Assembly: GCA_008828725.1 (NCBI GenBank)
Contig: MEHQ01003748.1
Location: 48,304-112,303, forward strand
Direction of reading: 5' to 3'
DNA: 64,000 nt
Origin: Saccharina japonica
Taxonomy: Eukaryota; Sar; Phaeophyceae; Laminariales; Laminariaceae
Position 1 is the first letter of the stretch; each line of letters starts with the position of its first letter. The notes beneath the pieces were generated by a model. That model made no database searches, had not been told where the DNA came from, and saw nothing but the letters and a program-made list of their open reading frames with translations. The position numbers and the translations under genes were made by a program. Below, piece by piece: positions 1 to 11,300 of this stretch.

Positions 1-230
1 ATAGTTACTGATGACTTATTAATAGTACTGATGACTTACTAATACGTGTACTACGACTTACTATATCGTAATGTACTTCGAGACTTACTAAAAGTACTAA
101 TGACGTAACTAATAGTACATAATGACTTGCTAATAGTACTCATACTTACTAATAGTACAAAGTCCTACTAGCAGTACGTGGTGACTAATGGCAAATACTA
201 AAGGCAAGCATATTACTAATAGTAAGCTTA
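1..230. repeat. Degenerate tandem repeat of a TACT/GACTTACTAATAG motif
   Basis: The sequence repeats variants of 'actgatgacttactaatagtac' with point changes and small indels. No open frame or splice signal is visible. It lies upstream of the first recognisable helicase exon and is either intron or 5' flank. Confidence 0.6.
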
Positions 231-231
231 C

Positions 232-390
232 ATGGTGCCTGGTTGGTGAAAACCCAACGGGCTCCGTCCCGGCATTGTAGGATGCGAGGGTCTATTTCAA
301 TACGTCAACGACATGAGTACACCCTCCCCCCCCCCCCCCTGCTCCGTCTCGAAAGAGATGCGTCGTCAAATGGTAAATGGACTATGGTTG
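232..390 (+). repeat. Dispersed two-module repeat with a poly-C tract
   Basis: Module 1 contains 'ctccgtcccggcattgtag' and a following 'gcgagggtct'. It is joined by a C-rich tract to module 2, which contains 'gctccgtctcgaaag.gatgcgt'. The same modules recur at 51600-51705, 53895-54310 and 58975-59460. The ATG-initiated open frame at 313 starts inside this repeat, so that Met is not a credible helicase start. Confidence 0.65.
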
Positions 391-456
391 ATGTCATACG
401 TACCCAAACCTGACCCTCCACCCCGCGTTTACGTGTTGTCGCTTTTCACGACTCAG

Positions 457-594
457 GTCCAGATAGCGGCGGTCCGAGGCCTTCTGGCCGAGGACCGAGA
501 CGTGATCATCCACGCGCACACGGGGTCGGGCAAGACTCTGGCCTACCTCCTCCCGCTCATCGCCGCCATCGATCCGGACAGTGACGCCGTCCAG
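457..594 (+). CDS. Helicase exon: Q-motif edge and Walker A (motif I)
   Basis: This exon has 46 codons after the acceptor 'actcag' and ends at 'ccag|gtgtgt'. It starts VQIAAVRGLL and contains HAHTGSGKTLAYLLPL, the ATP-binding motif I of DEAD-box proteins. Phase is 0 at both ends. Confidence 0.88.
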
Positions 595-2837
595 GTGTGT
601 GTGCAACCCCCGACTATTTGTGTACAGCATACGCTCGTACCACTTTAGGGCGGAAATATAAGGGCCGTTGTGTCTTCATACGAAGTATGAATGCTTGAAA
701 TGATAGGGCTGTCAGTTGACAGGATTTCACAACTAATAACTAATCGGTAGGTGCTGCTAGCCGACAAACCGACTTAAGTCGGAAAGTCGGCTGACGAAGC
801 CGGCTGATAGCCAGCCGACTTTTAAAAATATAAGGACCGTTGTATCTCATATTAATGCTTGAGCGATAGAGCTTTTCAGTGGGCAAGGGTTCACGACTAA
901 TAACTATTAATAATCGGTAGGGTGCCTTTAGGCGGCAAACCGACTTAAGTCGGAAAGTCGGCTGACGAAGCCGGCTGATAGACAGCCGACTTTCACGTAC
1001 TCGGGTCGTATCGTATCACGACTAATAACTATTAATAATCGGTAGGGTGCCTTTAGGCGGCAAACCGACTTAAGTCGGAAAGTCGGCTGACGAAGCCGGC
1101 TGGTAGCAAGCCGAATTTCACGTACTCGGGTCGCATCGTATTTTATCAACGACTGCAAGCCGTACCCACAAAAAGGCAAAACATCCTGGAACATCTCAGG
1201 ACCCTAATGCCTCGCCACATTTTGGAAACCCCAATATCCGTACCAATAATCTCGTCTCTGCAGTATCTCAAACAGCCTCCTTATTCGGTGCGACATGCGA
1301 GAAACCCCCCGCACTTTTGCTGGAGCAATGTTGAGTCCTGGTAAGCAAATATGGGTTTGCGGTTTGGGCGGAGGCGGACCACAATGGGGGGGCGGGGGCG
1401 GTGTGCGCTGTGGGCGTGCCAGGGGGGCGGATTGTAGGGGCGGCCAGGGCCAGGAGGTCGAGTAGCCCTGGAGGGTGTACTATATTCCCGCCGGAGGTGT
1501 AAATTAGCCGACTCGCTTTGCTGGAACCAGTCTGGCCGGAAGTGTAAGCACCGTTGGGGTATGAACATATGACCGGTTATACCATCCTTACATGTTATAC
1601 CACAGTGGTATATGACAACGTTGCAGCAGAAGAGTATGCAGTAGCTGATGTAGCGCTGCGTAGAGGTTCGGCTAGAAAAAAAAACAGAGCGAATAATCAA
1701 TATCTCACAGCACAGGCGTCGAAGCTGCCTGTACTGACGGTTTCGTATCCCAGTAAACCGCCATACAATACAGTACAAAACCCAAATATCCTATTGAGTT
1801 TTTCTTGCACTACAAATACCGTGACAGTATATACGGTAATGTATAGTGAAACAAACTTCTTTCTTTTTGGTGTGGGCGGGGGTTGTTCCACTTCGTTGGA
1901 CAGGCGGTGGTTGTGGCACCCGGAAGGGAACTCGCGAGCCAGATTTTCTCGGTGTGCGAGAAGCTGATCCAGGGACTGGGNCTACGGAGTTCGATGGTCA
2001 TCGGAGGCGCTAACGCTTTGAGACAAGTGGAGAAAGTCAAGAAGGTCAAACCGCAGGTGAGGTGTAAATATCATAGCTGCACAGCTTGCAAATAGGCGTT
2101 TCGACGAAACCGTCGATCTCACTGTTGAGTTTTTTTTAAAAGCTGTTGTTCGTATATTTATATATACACCTGGTGTATGTATTACCTGGTACCTGTCGGG
2201 ATAAGTGATATTATGTGTGTGTTTGTGTGTGTTTGCATCATTTTTTTTTTTGTTTTCCAGGTCTACCCGTGGGAGGTTGTTTTCTCCTCCGCGGCGTTGT
2301 GGACAACACCAGGGTTTCTTTCTTTTCGTTTTTCGTGTTGTTCGTTTTGTTGGCGTTGTTTTCGATTTTGATTGTTTTTTTTTGTTTTTGTTTCGTTTTG
2401 TTTGCAGTGGGTACCCCAACTTAACCCATTCAGAACTGAAAAAAACTATCCCACATTAATTCCAAGTAGTTTGTTCCCAAATACGTGGGACCAATTCGTG
2501 AGGGGTTAAGACAAGGCACGCTAAAAGAGATTTATACAGATGAAAAAAATATATAAATAATCGGTGGGACCCGCCTACACAAAAACTTTATAGTTCCCAC
2601 TGTACGTAAGGTACTTCGTATAACATTACTGCAAGTAAGAGAGGTGGGTTCGGCCTCTACATTTCACACCTCTCTCCAGTCGCGGTACCCACTATTGTAA
2701 TTGTGTTTGGGTGTTGTTGTTTAATTATGTGGCATGTTTAGTGCTACTGCTGTTGTTTGGCTGAAGTTGTGTCAGGCCTTTGTCCGTTTGTTTTGATTTG
2801 TTTGTTTTTTGGCTCGTTTTTTGTTTCTTGTTTGTTT

Positions 2838-2870
<33 letters not shown>

Positions 2871-5800
2871 TTTTTTTTTTTTTTTTTTTTTACGCTCGTA
2901 CGATTGCGTTTTTTTCCGTTTCTTTTAATTTTGGTTTGCTTTCTATTTCGTTTCATGTCTTATTATACTAAGTGATATATACTGCTAATCACATTTCCGG
3001 TTTTTCGTTACTTAATGACTTTGCTTGTGCTTGTCCTTGCTACCCAGCCGCTACCCCATACTCACAACCCACTACCCCACCTCACCCTCGACCCCATCCC
3101 ATCCCATCCCCATCCCATCCCACTTCCCATCCCACCCCAGATCGTGATCGCTATACCCGCTGGGCGGCTGTGCGCGACTGCTTTTTGGCTGTTTCGATCG
3201 TCGCGCCGGCTGAAGCTGGGAGTGCAGTGTCCTGAACGGTCGTGTTTGTACGAGGTGGATGCCCAGCTGCTCAGGCCGCGTAACGAACCAGGGAGTAGAC
3301 GCCATTCATGGAGATGGCAACTCCCGAGGGTGAAACCATACCCATTGGAACCGGCAACAGCAATGCGACATGAGCATGGCTTTTACTGCTTAAAACTCTT
3401 TGGTGTCTTTACTTGATTGTAAAGTGCATAGAGAGATAACCAAAAATGTGGGGAGAAAAAGGTGATGATTGGAGCATCGGCCACACACTGAGGAGGCCGG
3501 GGTGCTGGATGCGAGTAGGGGTGTGCGTGTGTCCTAACAGCAACGGAAGGGAGAGTCGTTAATGAATGAACCACGACTCGCCCGCTTGGTAACTCTTCCT
3601 ATTTAGAAGGTAGTCATGCCTCGGACGACAGATAATCGATTCCCACTACGTATGTACCGAGGACCATAGTAAATAGGGACCAAACATTTTTAGTAAAAAT
3701 AAATAGGTAAATAAATACTGGTACCTGGTAGGTGTTTGTGTGTGTGCCGTAAGTGCTGTTTATTATGCCCTCCCTTGATAACAGAATTGTTACCCACTGA
3801 GCTGCGATATGGTTGAATAGTGATGGACTACCCAGCCCAGGGAAAAAAAAAGGCCTTTTATGATAATAGTTTTGCGTTCCTCTTCTTTTTCAACAGTTAT
3901 CGTCACACTTTTGCTTAATTTTCTTCTTTTTTTTTCGTTCGATTTTGTATGCCTCCCCCTTCCCCCCCGCCCCCTCCCCCCCATTTTTTTTGCGCTGGTT
4001 TGGGTTTCCAGGGAGACGGCAGGCGGTGTTTGCGTCGGCGACGGGGCGTTCCGCGGTGGTTTCCGCCGCTTCTGAGCGTTACATGCGAGAGGAGCCGCTG
4101 TTCGTGGGCGAAGGGGGCAACGGCCAAGGCCTTCCGGATAACATCCGACATACCATCGTTACCGTACCCAAGGTCAGATATATTATATATAGAGACATAT
4201 ATATAATATATATAACATATATATACGTACCTACCATGGTATATTTTAATAGTTCGTTTTGCAAGTTTTGAGTCTATTTACTGGTTTAAATCGTTGTGTT
4301 CCCCTGATTGCTATGTACAATAATGAAATTACATCCAACCCCTACGTACGCTGTTTTCTATTAATATATCTCTTGAAAAACGAGACGGTTTTGAGTGCCT
4401 ATATTCATAGTATCAGCATGAGTAACGCCTCTTGAAAAATATATAATTTATTTTAGTTGCATTCTTTTTTTCACCCCTTTGTAAGGCATTGTTTTTTTTT
4501 GTGCTTTATTCTGTTCTGTTCTGTTTTGTTTTGTATTTTGATTTGCACTATGCACTACCCTGTAACTGTGTTCTTGTACTTCGTAGTTTGACTGTGGCAA
4601 ATGGTTTCGGAAGTTGTTTTATAAGTTGTTCGGTTCGGTTCGGTTCGGTTCGGTTCGGCTCGGGAGGTTTGTGCGGTACGATGCGGTGCGGTTCGGTTTG
4701 GTTTGGTTCGGCAATCAATGCTTGCCGTTTCGTGATGCGTGTTTTGTTTTTGTTTTTCCATCTATATTTTATTTTGTTTTGTTGTTTGTTGTTGTTTTTT
4801 GTGCGGCGATCAGGTGAAGAAGTTCGAGACGCTACGGAGGCTGCTCAACACGCAACCCTTCCCCGAGAGCGTCATGATATTCGTCAACGACCCCACTCAG
4901 GTATGTATCAGCTCCCCACATTCACGATCTGTCATATACCTGCTACCTGGTAGATATTCGGGAGAGGATAGACCCCTGATTCGTACGAGTTGCACAAAGT
5001 ATTACAGGTGGCCCTAGCAAATACTACCAGGTAGTGAATAGGGACCTATGGCACACACCAAAACCTGTACATTGACCTATTTTTCCTTAAAAAAGATGTA
5101 TTCCTATGATATGGGTTAGGGTTAGGGACCTATGGTACACACCAAAATCTATACATTTACTAATACTAACAATATATTTTCCTATTTACTATGGCCCTCC
5201 GTAATATCAAAAGGCTTTTTTGCGTTTTTAACCCCTTGAGGTAAGAAATGGTCCCACGAATTTGGGGACAAAATACTTAGAATTAGTGTGGAACATTTTT
5301 TTTCAGTTCTGTATGGGTTAAGCAGCCTTTTTTGTGATATAGAGTGCATCATCATCATCATCATCATCATCATCACCGTCATCATTTTCATCATCATTAT
5401 TCAGAGGAAGGAGCCACCGAAAGTCCATGCGAGATGGCCTGGCACATATTACACATAGAATGATGAACGACAGATGTACGGTACAGCACAACACTGTCTG
5501 CTGTATGGCAGCATCACAGGAAAGAGAGATGCAATGCAGTACTGTCACGTGGGACCATAGTAAACCGATTTTCAACATATGTACGTTCCGCTAGGTTAAC
5601 TGGTTGACAGAGCGGCTGAAAAGCATGGGCCCCTGGTTTTCTTCACACTAAATCTCACGATTTCTCCTTTTTGTATCATTGTTTTTTCAATCGGTTTTCT
5701 ATGTATACGTTCCGCCCTGGTATTTAGTCTACACACTAAAAATCACGATTTCTCCTTTTAGTATCATTGTGTTTTTTTCAACCGGTTTTCTATGTATACG

Positions 5801-6284
5801 TTCCGCCCTGGTATATTATAGTCTACACACTAAAAATCACGATTTCTCCTTTTTGTATCAATGATTTTTCAATCGGTTTTCTATGCATACGTTCCGCCCT
5901 GGTATTTAGTCTACACACATAAAAATCACGATTTATCCTTTTAGTATCATTGTGTTTTTTTCAATCGGTTTTCTATGTATACGTTCCGCCCTGGTATATA
6001 GTCTACACACTAAAAATCACGATTTCTCCTTTTTGTATCATTGTTTTTTCAATCGGTTTTCTACGTATACGTTCCGCCCTGGTATTCAGTCTACACACTA
6101 AAAATCACGATTTCTCCTTTTTGTATCATTGTTTTTTTTTCAATCGGTTTTCAACGTATGTATACGTTCCTCCATATAGGTTAACTGGCTGACGGAGCGT
6201 CTGGAAAGCATGGGCATTATCGCGGCACCGCTTTCGGGGGAGAGCTCCAAGGACGACCGGGCTGAGATCATGAGACGCTTGCAG
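457..6284 (+). CDS. DEAD-box RNA helicase, partial: six exons 457-594, 1904-2056, 3141-3279, 4012-4172, 4814-4900, 6180-6284
   Basis: ATP-dependent RNA helicases of this family remodel RNA or RNP; the substrate cannot be told. The pieces seen are a Q-motif edge, motif I (AHTGSGKT), Ia (APGRELASQ), a GG motif, a Ib-like IVIAIP.GRL, a motif II-like YEVD, motif III (SAT), and the start of the C-terminal RecA-like domain. All introns are GT-AG and phases are compatible through all six exons. N-terminal exons lie before the window. Exons for motifs V (ARGLD type) and VI (HRxGRxGR) were not found in 6285-14449. The first Asp of DEAD reads as Tyr, and the Ib motif has an extra residue. The locus may therefore be a decaying copy, or exon 3 may carry compensating sequence errors. 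Family assignment is firm; functionality is not. Confidence 0.82.
640..1150. repeat. Three copies of a repeat with the palindrome CCGACTTAAGTCGG
   Basis: Copies begin near 745, 915 and 1041; the last two are spaced 126 bp. Each holds the 14-bp perfect palindrome and a following stem-capable stretch with agtcggctgacgaagccggct. They sit in an intron of the helicase gene. The remaining intron up to 1903 shows only chance open frames. Confidence 0.7.
1904..2056 (+). CDS. Helicase exon: motif Ia and GG
   Basis: This exon has 51 codons after 'gacag' and ends at 'ccgcag|gtgagg'. It contains VVVAPGRELASQI (motif Ia, usually PTRELA) and MVIGGAN (GG motif). The single N at 1981 falls at the third base of a Gly codon (GGN) and does not break the frame. 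Confidence 0.88.
3141..3279 (+). CDS. Helicase exon: divergent motifs Ib and II
   Basis: The exon begins after 'cacccccag'-like acceptor sequence at 3140 and fits the donor 'ccgc|gtaacg'. Its 139 nt leave one base that completes an Arg codon with the next exon. The in-frame text has IVIAIPAGRL where IVxxTPGRL is expected. It has LYEVDAQLL where xxDEADxLL is expected. Other-frame fragments (DCFLAVSIVA, TVVFV) fit the family better in places, which hints at paired indels. Confidence 0.6.
4012..4172 (+). CDS. Helicase exon: motif III (SAT)
   Basis: Two bases complete the split codon, then come 53 codons. RRQAVFASATGRS carries motif III, followed by the linker to the second RecA-like domain (EEPLFVGEGG, IRHTIVTVPK). 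The donor is 'cccaag|gtcaga'. Confidence 0.88.
4814..4900 (+). CDS. Helicase exon: start of C-terminal domain
   Basis: The exon has 29 codons, phase 0 at both ends. KKFETLRRLL and SVMIFVND match the region where helicase C domains begin (K...L..LL followed by a VIIFVN type strand). It is bounded by 'cgatcag' and 'actcag|gtatgt'. Confidence 0.87.
5340..5400. repeat. ATC microsatellite
   Basis: There are about a dozen ATC units at 5347-5382 with degenerate flanks, inside the helicase intron. Confidence 0.9.
5592..6176 (+). repeat. About 100-bp tandem repeats bounded by a copy of an exon start
   Basis: Five to six copies of a unit with 'aaaatcacgatttctcctttt' and 'tatacgttccgccctggta' fill 5635-6160. 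At 5592-5630 lies an imperfect copy of the first 35 or so bases of the real exon at 6180, including its acceptor AG. Each unit carries the sequence that precedes both exon-like copies ('tatacgttcc'), so array and exon edge appear to have been duplicated together. Confidence 0.8.
6180..6284 (+). CDS. Helicase exon: motif IV region
   Basis: The exon has 35 codons between 'atatag' and 'ttgcag|gtaacg', phase 0. VNWLTERLESMGI, then APLSGE and RAEIMRRLQ, match the helicase C segment in which a strand and helix precede 'LHGxxxQxxR..L..F'. It is the last helicase exon I can recognise. Confidence 0.85.
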
Positions 6285-7085
6285 GTAACGCTTGCCTCCA
6301 CAATGCTGGTCGTGGATGTTAACAGGGGGGAGGGGATAGGGGGGGGGGGGGGGGGGGTGTACTTCATTTTCATGCATGGCCGTAGTCGTATTCTCCGGTC
6401 CTTGGACCGGAGACTCAGAAAGCATAATCCCAAAAGTGAAGCCCGATTTTCAAGATAATAGGCGTGACAAAAGTGGCCCCAGTTTTCAAGTTACTCAGCG
6501 CGACAGAAAAGTGACCCCCGAAATCAAGTCAATAAGCGTGACAGAAAAGTGACCCCCTCAAATCACACCACGGGTACCCCCTTGTCCCCTCGACCCCCAA
6601 AGCTCGTTCTTGGCGCACAACAGCGGCGTCGCGACAGTTTTTGCACGCCTCGACAGCCAAGCACACACCATGGGCTTCGGCCGAGTATCGGAATCTTGGT
6701 GAGCGCACGTCGAGCACAGCAGCACGCTCGCCGAGCACCCCTCCAGCAGACCCCGAGAAAAAACTGCGACCACTGGGAGTTCCACATTTATTACTACTAT
6801 TTTTGAATAGGGGGCGGGGGTTCCTGATGGCTGTGGTGAGGCGACATGACAGCACACCACGACGGTTGCATGACATGAACGCAAGCCACGACGCCCCGCC
6901 ACCACGTGTATGAGTACATGCCACGCCAAGACCAACTGCTGTTGTTGTGGTTTGGCGCCGCGAAGAGACGCGCCGAGTGCGCTGTACTGGGCGTAGAACC
7001 CAAGCGTCCGAAGCCACGCTGACTGCCTCTGGTCTGGCGGCGACACGCCGTGTGCGCTCGAGTCGACCTGTCTCTGGTATTTTGC
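6285..7085. other. No recognised gene; G-rich tract and fragments of dispersed repeats
   Basis: A G homopolymer tract occurs at about 6338-6357, next to a module with 'catgcatggccgtagtcgta'. Repeated 'gcgtgacagaaaagtgaccc' units lie at 6465-6555. Several overlapping open frames exist on both strands, but none resembles a known protein or shows coding-like conservation. Confidence 0.5.
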
Positions 7086-7087
7086 AA

Positions 7088-8300
7088 GGGTACGCGCGGT
7101 AAAGGTCGGGACGGGAAAATGTGATCGGGACGGGAACGGTACGGTACGGGAATGGGAAACCGTCAGATTTTTCGTTCCCGACCGCGATTTCCCGACCGGT
7201 ACCATCGTCAGTTTCTGTTCCCGAGCTCTACCGTCCCGCGGTAATGGCCGTGTTCCCGTTCCCGACTGTTTCCCATCCCACTGTCTGCCCATTCCCGACT
7301 ATTCCCGTCCCGCTGTCCGCCAAGTCCCGACTATTCCCATCCCACTGCCGTATAAGTGATTCCCGTCCCATCCCGACCATGGGGCACAGCTTCTCCCATC
7401 CCGCTTCTCACTATTGGGGCAGATATTCCCATTCCATTTACCGCCGATTTTTTCGTTTTCCCATCGCATGACCATGGATGGATGCAAGTGCATGTACTGC
7501 ATACTTTACTCGTATATTTCCGAACTATAAAACAAATCGTCTACGCCGAGTCTACGCGCGAATATATATTTCCTTTTTTTCCCCTCTCGTTTTTTTTAAT
7601 TTTAAACACGAGCTTAAAATTTGTATCAACCATTCAATTGGCCCCACTCACACTTCGCTATTTGAAAAAATGGTACGGATTTGCTTCGGCGCTTCAAGCA
7701 GCGCCAAAGCAATCAGCCCCGGTTCCTGCTCCTATTGGTAGTGTTCTCGCGAATGTTATACTCGTCTACCGTAGCATATCAATACGTCGAAGTCACAAGT
7801 CGGTAATAATATAACTAGACACGTAGAAGCTACGAGGAGTACTATTAATAGTACTCGTACTCGAAGAAGACTTTTGATTATATTTCGCTCTTTTCAGCCG
7901 TTGTCTCCAGCCTGTGTTCCCGACCGTGTTCCCAACCATTCCCGACTGCGTTTCCCGACCGTATTCCCGACCCGGTTCCCGACCTATTCCCGACCTATTC
8001 CCGACCTATTCCCGACCTATTCCCGACCTATTCCCGACCCGTTCACCGATCATTTCCCGTACCGCCGAAAAATTGTTCCCGTACCGTACCGTACCGCCAA
8101 AAATCGGTTCCCGTCCCGTCCCGTACCGCCAAAGAATCGTGTCTTCCCGTCTAATCCCGTCAACCAAATGGTTTCCCACCTTCCCGTCCCATTCCCGTAC
8201 CGCGGTAAACAGACGGGAACATTTTCCCATACCGCCCTTCGGGAAGACCCAAAAATATTCCCGCCTGCGGCGGGCAAAACGGTCCCATCCCCGCTTTGCC
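7088..8300. repeat. Two arrays of TTCCCGACC/TACCG repeats around a unique core
   Basis: From 7105 to 7470 and 7905 to 8285 the sequence is built of 'ttcccgtcccg', 'ttcccgacctattcccgacc' and 'accgtaccgtaccg' units. At 7105-7165 they appear in the opposite orientation (gggacgggaacgg). The long open frames here (repeated FPTYSRP and similar) are by-products of the repeat. Confidence 0.7.
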
Positions 8301-8379
8301 GCGCGATTGTCTTGGTATTTTGTATTTTGACACAACGAAGCATCCGAGCGTTGACTGACTACTGCTGCTGTACTGCTGC

Positions 8380-8625
8380 TGCTGCTGCTGTAAAGTCTAC
8401 GAGTACGGAGAGGCGCGCGCCGAGTGCGCTTCCCTTCGTGTCTAGGCCCGAGCCCTCGCCAGCCGACTGTAGTTTGGCGACGGAGAGAAGCACCGATCGT
8501 CGGCTGGTCGTCGGGCGAAGCAACGTCGCTGTGTCACCATCCAACCCATCGATCGTGCTGCTGCTGCTGCTGCTGCTGTTGTTGATGCTGCCCTTGCTTG
8601 CTGCGTGGATAACATCTTGAATTTA
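8380..8625. repeat. CTG-rich trinucleotide stretches
   Basis: Short CTG runs occur at 8360-8390 and 8558-8580 in otherwise unique sequence. No gene is recognised. Confidence 0.5.
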
Positions 8626-8749
8626 AAGACCATGCCATTTTTCGATCCCGGTCAGATTTAGCACAAGCAAGAGGCCGTTTCCTATGCGGTTCGATTTCGA
8701 GCTTCAGATTTGTATTTTTCGATCTCAAAAACGAAAGCACCGTCCTATG

Positions 8750-9098
8750 TATGTATGCAGTCCGATTGTGCAGTATACTCCGAGTATCGCATGCATTTCG
8801 TACTCCGAGTACTTAAGAGTATGAGAGTACTGGCGGCCTGAATACTCGGAGTACTTGGAGTATGAGCAGTACTGAAGCCCCAAATACTTGGAGTACAAGG
8901 AGTACCCGCAGTAGTATCGGACCCCGAAATACTCCGAGTACAAGCAGTATCGAGAGTGATAATACCCGAAATACTCCGAGTACGAGCAGTATCCCGGAGT
9001 ATTGAACCCCGAAATACTTTGAGTACACGAAGTACCTGAAGTGTTTTATCTCCAATAATACTCCTTACTTTACTCCAAGGTACTCGGAGCAACATCTA
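8750..9098 (-). mobile_element. Palindrome-studded foldback element (TACTCGGAGTA family), copy 1
   Basis: About 340 bp contain many copies of the near-palindrome TACTCCGAGTA/TACTCGGAGTA. One end reads 'ggtactcggagcaacatc'. Inverted relatives occupy 57702-58040 and 58132-58443, with the same order of internal blocks (tactttgagtacacgaagtac, gagcagtatc). It has no coding capacity, so it is a candidate non-autonomous inverted-repeat transposon. Confidence 0.7.
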
Positions 9099-9879
9099 TC
9101 TGTGCAACATTGAAGACAACGAGGAATTACCCCTGAGCCCGCGGGAAAAACGCAGGACAAAGACTTGCAATTGTTTTCAGGACGGGGGGGGGGCGGGGGG
9201 GTACTCATGTCAAGCATGACCGTAGTCTTATGACAGAGTAGAGGGTGTGTTTTGTTCACTTTGAAGTAGCCACATTGGTGGGCTGACCACACGCGTGCTT
9301 TGCTTAACCCTCGTGGTAGGGTTTCGACTTTATTTGATGCGGTGGAAGTGACGGGAGGTCGGGGGTTGTTAGACTAGCCTGGCTGTCACTGTGGGAGACG
9401 ACGCGGTGGAAACGAGGTGACCGTGGATAAGTCAAGAACCATTAGTGCAACGTGCAACGTGGAGAGGCGTTCCCAGGGCAGACATAAAATCTAAAAACCT
9501 CTTTCACGATTTTTTTTTTCAGAGTGTGTTTTTTTCTTGACCCCCGCTCCCCCTCTCTTCTGCCCAGGTCTCGAGTAAAAATTGATTAAAAAAAACTATT
9601 TGCCGATTTTTTTTTCCAGAAGTGTTTTTTCTTCCCCTGTCTTCCCTTCCCAGGTCTCGCATAAAAATTGATAGAAGTGTGGTGTCGGGACATTTATTTT
9701 TTGGGGTGTATATCCTTCGCTGTATGTGCTGGTAACGATACACTAAAATACTTGGTACAGCTTGTGGAAGGTGCGTAGACCGGTAAGTGTACGTACGAAC
9801 CTTGCGAGGGAAACGAAGGTAAACAAAAGAAAACTATTATAATGGTGTCAATCTGCTGTAGATAGGAAACACACTCGCT

Positions 9880-10110
9880 ACTACGATTGCAAGGAGGTTG
9901 ACCAACTTGCCCGCTGTCCGTTCAGCATGACTATTCTTATCGTACACACCGGCCACATGATCCATAAGCAGTCGTAGACCTTTCATGGCAGATATATTTC
10001 TGGGTGGGACGCATCCTACGGTAAAGGTGGCACCACTTTTGCCTTCTGAGGTTGGTCACTTGAAGAGCTTTCTCTCGTAGTTCACCCAGAAGTAGATTTT
10101 GGAAGGAAAA
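9880..10110 (-). other. Unplaced protein-like segment, orphan exon candidate
   Basis: On the minus strand an open stretch of about 66 codons includes GATFTVGCVPPRN and GLRLLMDHVAGVYDKN and ends in a stop near 9838. Its amino-acid composition is protein-like and not repetitive. I do not recognise the family, and no clean splice partners were identified. Confidence 0.2.
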
Positions 10111-10185
10111 TGAAAGTGCTCGTACCCGATGAACAATCAATCCCATAGCCTGATAAAAATGAAAAATGAAAAATGTTGCGACACG

Positions 10186-10410
10186 AAAACGAAATTCCGA
10201 CGATTTTTGGTTAAGGTGCGTACCTTTAATAGGTCATCATTCAGAAAACGTTTCAGCCAAAAAAAGGTACAGTTAGACGCGTGCCACCCACCCACCCCGT
10301 CATTCAGAAAATGTTTCAGCCAAAAAAAGGTACAGTTAGACGCCTGCTACGATAGAGGTACTGTACCGTTTTTTGGCTGAAACGTTTTATGAATGATCGG
10401 GGTGGGTTCC
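10186..10410. repeat. Repeat family with TTTTTTGGCTGAAACGTTTT
   Basis: Two direct copies of 'cattcagaaaa.gtttcag' plus 'ccaaaaaaaggtac' lie at 10235-10285 and 10302-10340. An inverted copy, 'ccgttttttggctgaaacg', lies at 10367-10400 after 'gctacgatagaggta'. Related copies are at 11135-11195, 27355-27412 and 53755-53815. Confidence 0.6.
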
Positions 10411-10443
10411 TTAAGGGTCCGTATCAACGAGTACAAAATAAAT

Positions 10444-10596
10444 TCAATTTGGAAAAAAAAAAAAATCAAATCCGCTTTTCATTGGTCAGAACCCGCACCA
10501 CCACCCAAGATTATACCCCAAGATCCTAATCTTGGGTGGTGGTGCGGGTTCTGACCAATGAAAAGCGGATTTGATTTTTTTTTTTTTCCAAATTGA
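10444..10596. repeat. Perfect 70-bp inverted repeat with 13-nt loop
   Basis: The left arm is 10444-10513, the right arm 10527-10596 and the loop 10514-10526. By hand alignment the arms are perfect complements, including matching A13/T13 tracts and the 'ccaccacccaagatt' apex. It could be a foldback transposon or, if transcribed, a long RNA hairpin. There is no coding content. Confidence 0.85.
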
Positions 10597-11212
10597 TTTT
10601 GTTTTTTCTTCGTTAAAACGGGCCTTAACCCCAAATCGTCGGACTTTGATTACATTAATTACTGCCTGTGTTGCAGCAGTTTTCATTTCATACTCAGGCC
10701 ATATGGTCGTTGATCGGGTAGCACTTGTATTTTCCTGAGAAGCCTTTTTTTCAGCGACGTATGATATGGAGCTCCTTAAGTTAGGAGCCCAGAAAAATCA
10801 TGGTGCACCTCTATTATTAGTGTTTGTCTTTGCCATCCGACAATGTGCAGCATGAGCGTCAACGTCGATCACTCATAACGTTCCCGAAAGCAGAAAACCA
10901 CGGAAACCAACTGTATCGTACAGTAGTTCCTATGTACCAGGTGACTACTACTGTGTATTGCAGTTTTCAATCAACAGCTAGTTGCGTGCCGTAATGTGCG
11001 GAGTAAAACCCACTGTAGGACTGCGAGTAGGCTGAATAGAAGCCGCTGACTATTATAGGTAGTTCGCTGCCTTGGTACTGCAGATCGAGGTAGAATCAAA
11101 GTATAGACGATGTGGTATAAGGAGGACCCGGGCTACGATAGAGGTATATAAGGTATACCGTTTTTTGGCTGAAATGTTTTCTGAATGATCGAGCTCCTTA
11201 ACCTTAACTCGT

Positions 11213-11213
11213 C

Positions 11214-11300
<87 letters not shown>

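Noticed and set aside
313..456. ATG-initiated open frame leading into the helicase Walker A exon
   Set aside because: Its first part lies in a dispersed repeat with a C homopolymer, and the family similarity begins exactly after an AG acceptor at 456. The Met is not a credible start.
5110..5130. Telomere-like GGGTTAGGGTTAGGG
   Set aside because: Only two to three units inside a dispersed element; no sign of a chromosome end.
7121..8335. Long Phe-Pro-Thr and Arg-Pro-rich open frames
   Set aside because: Products of the TTCCCGACC repeats, present in several frames on both strands.
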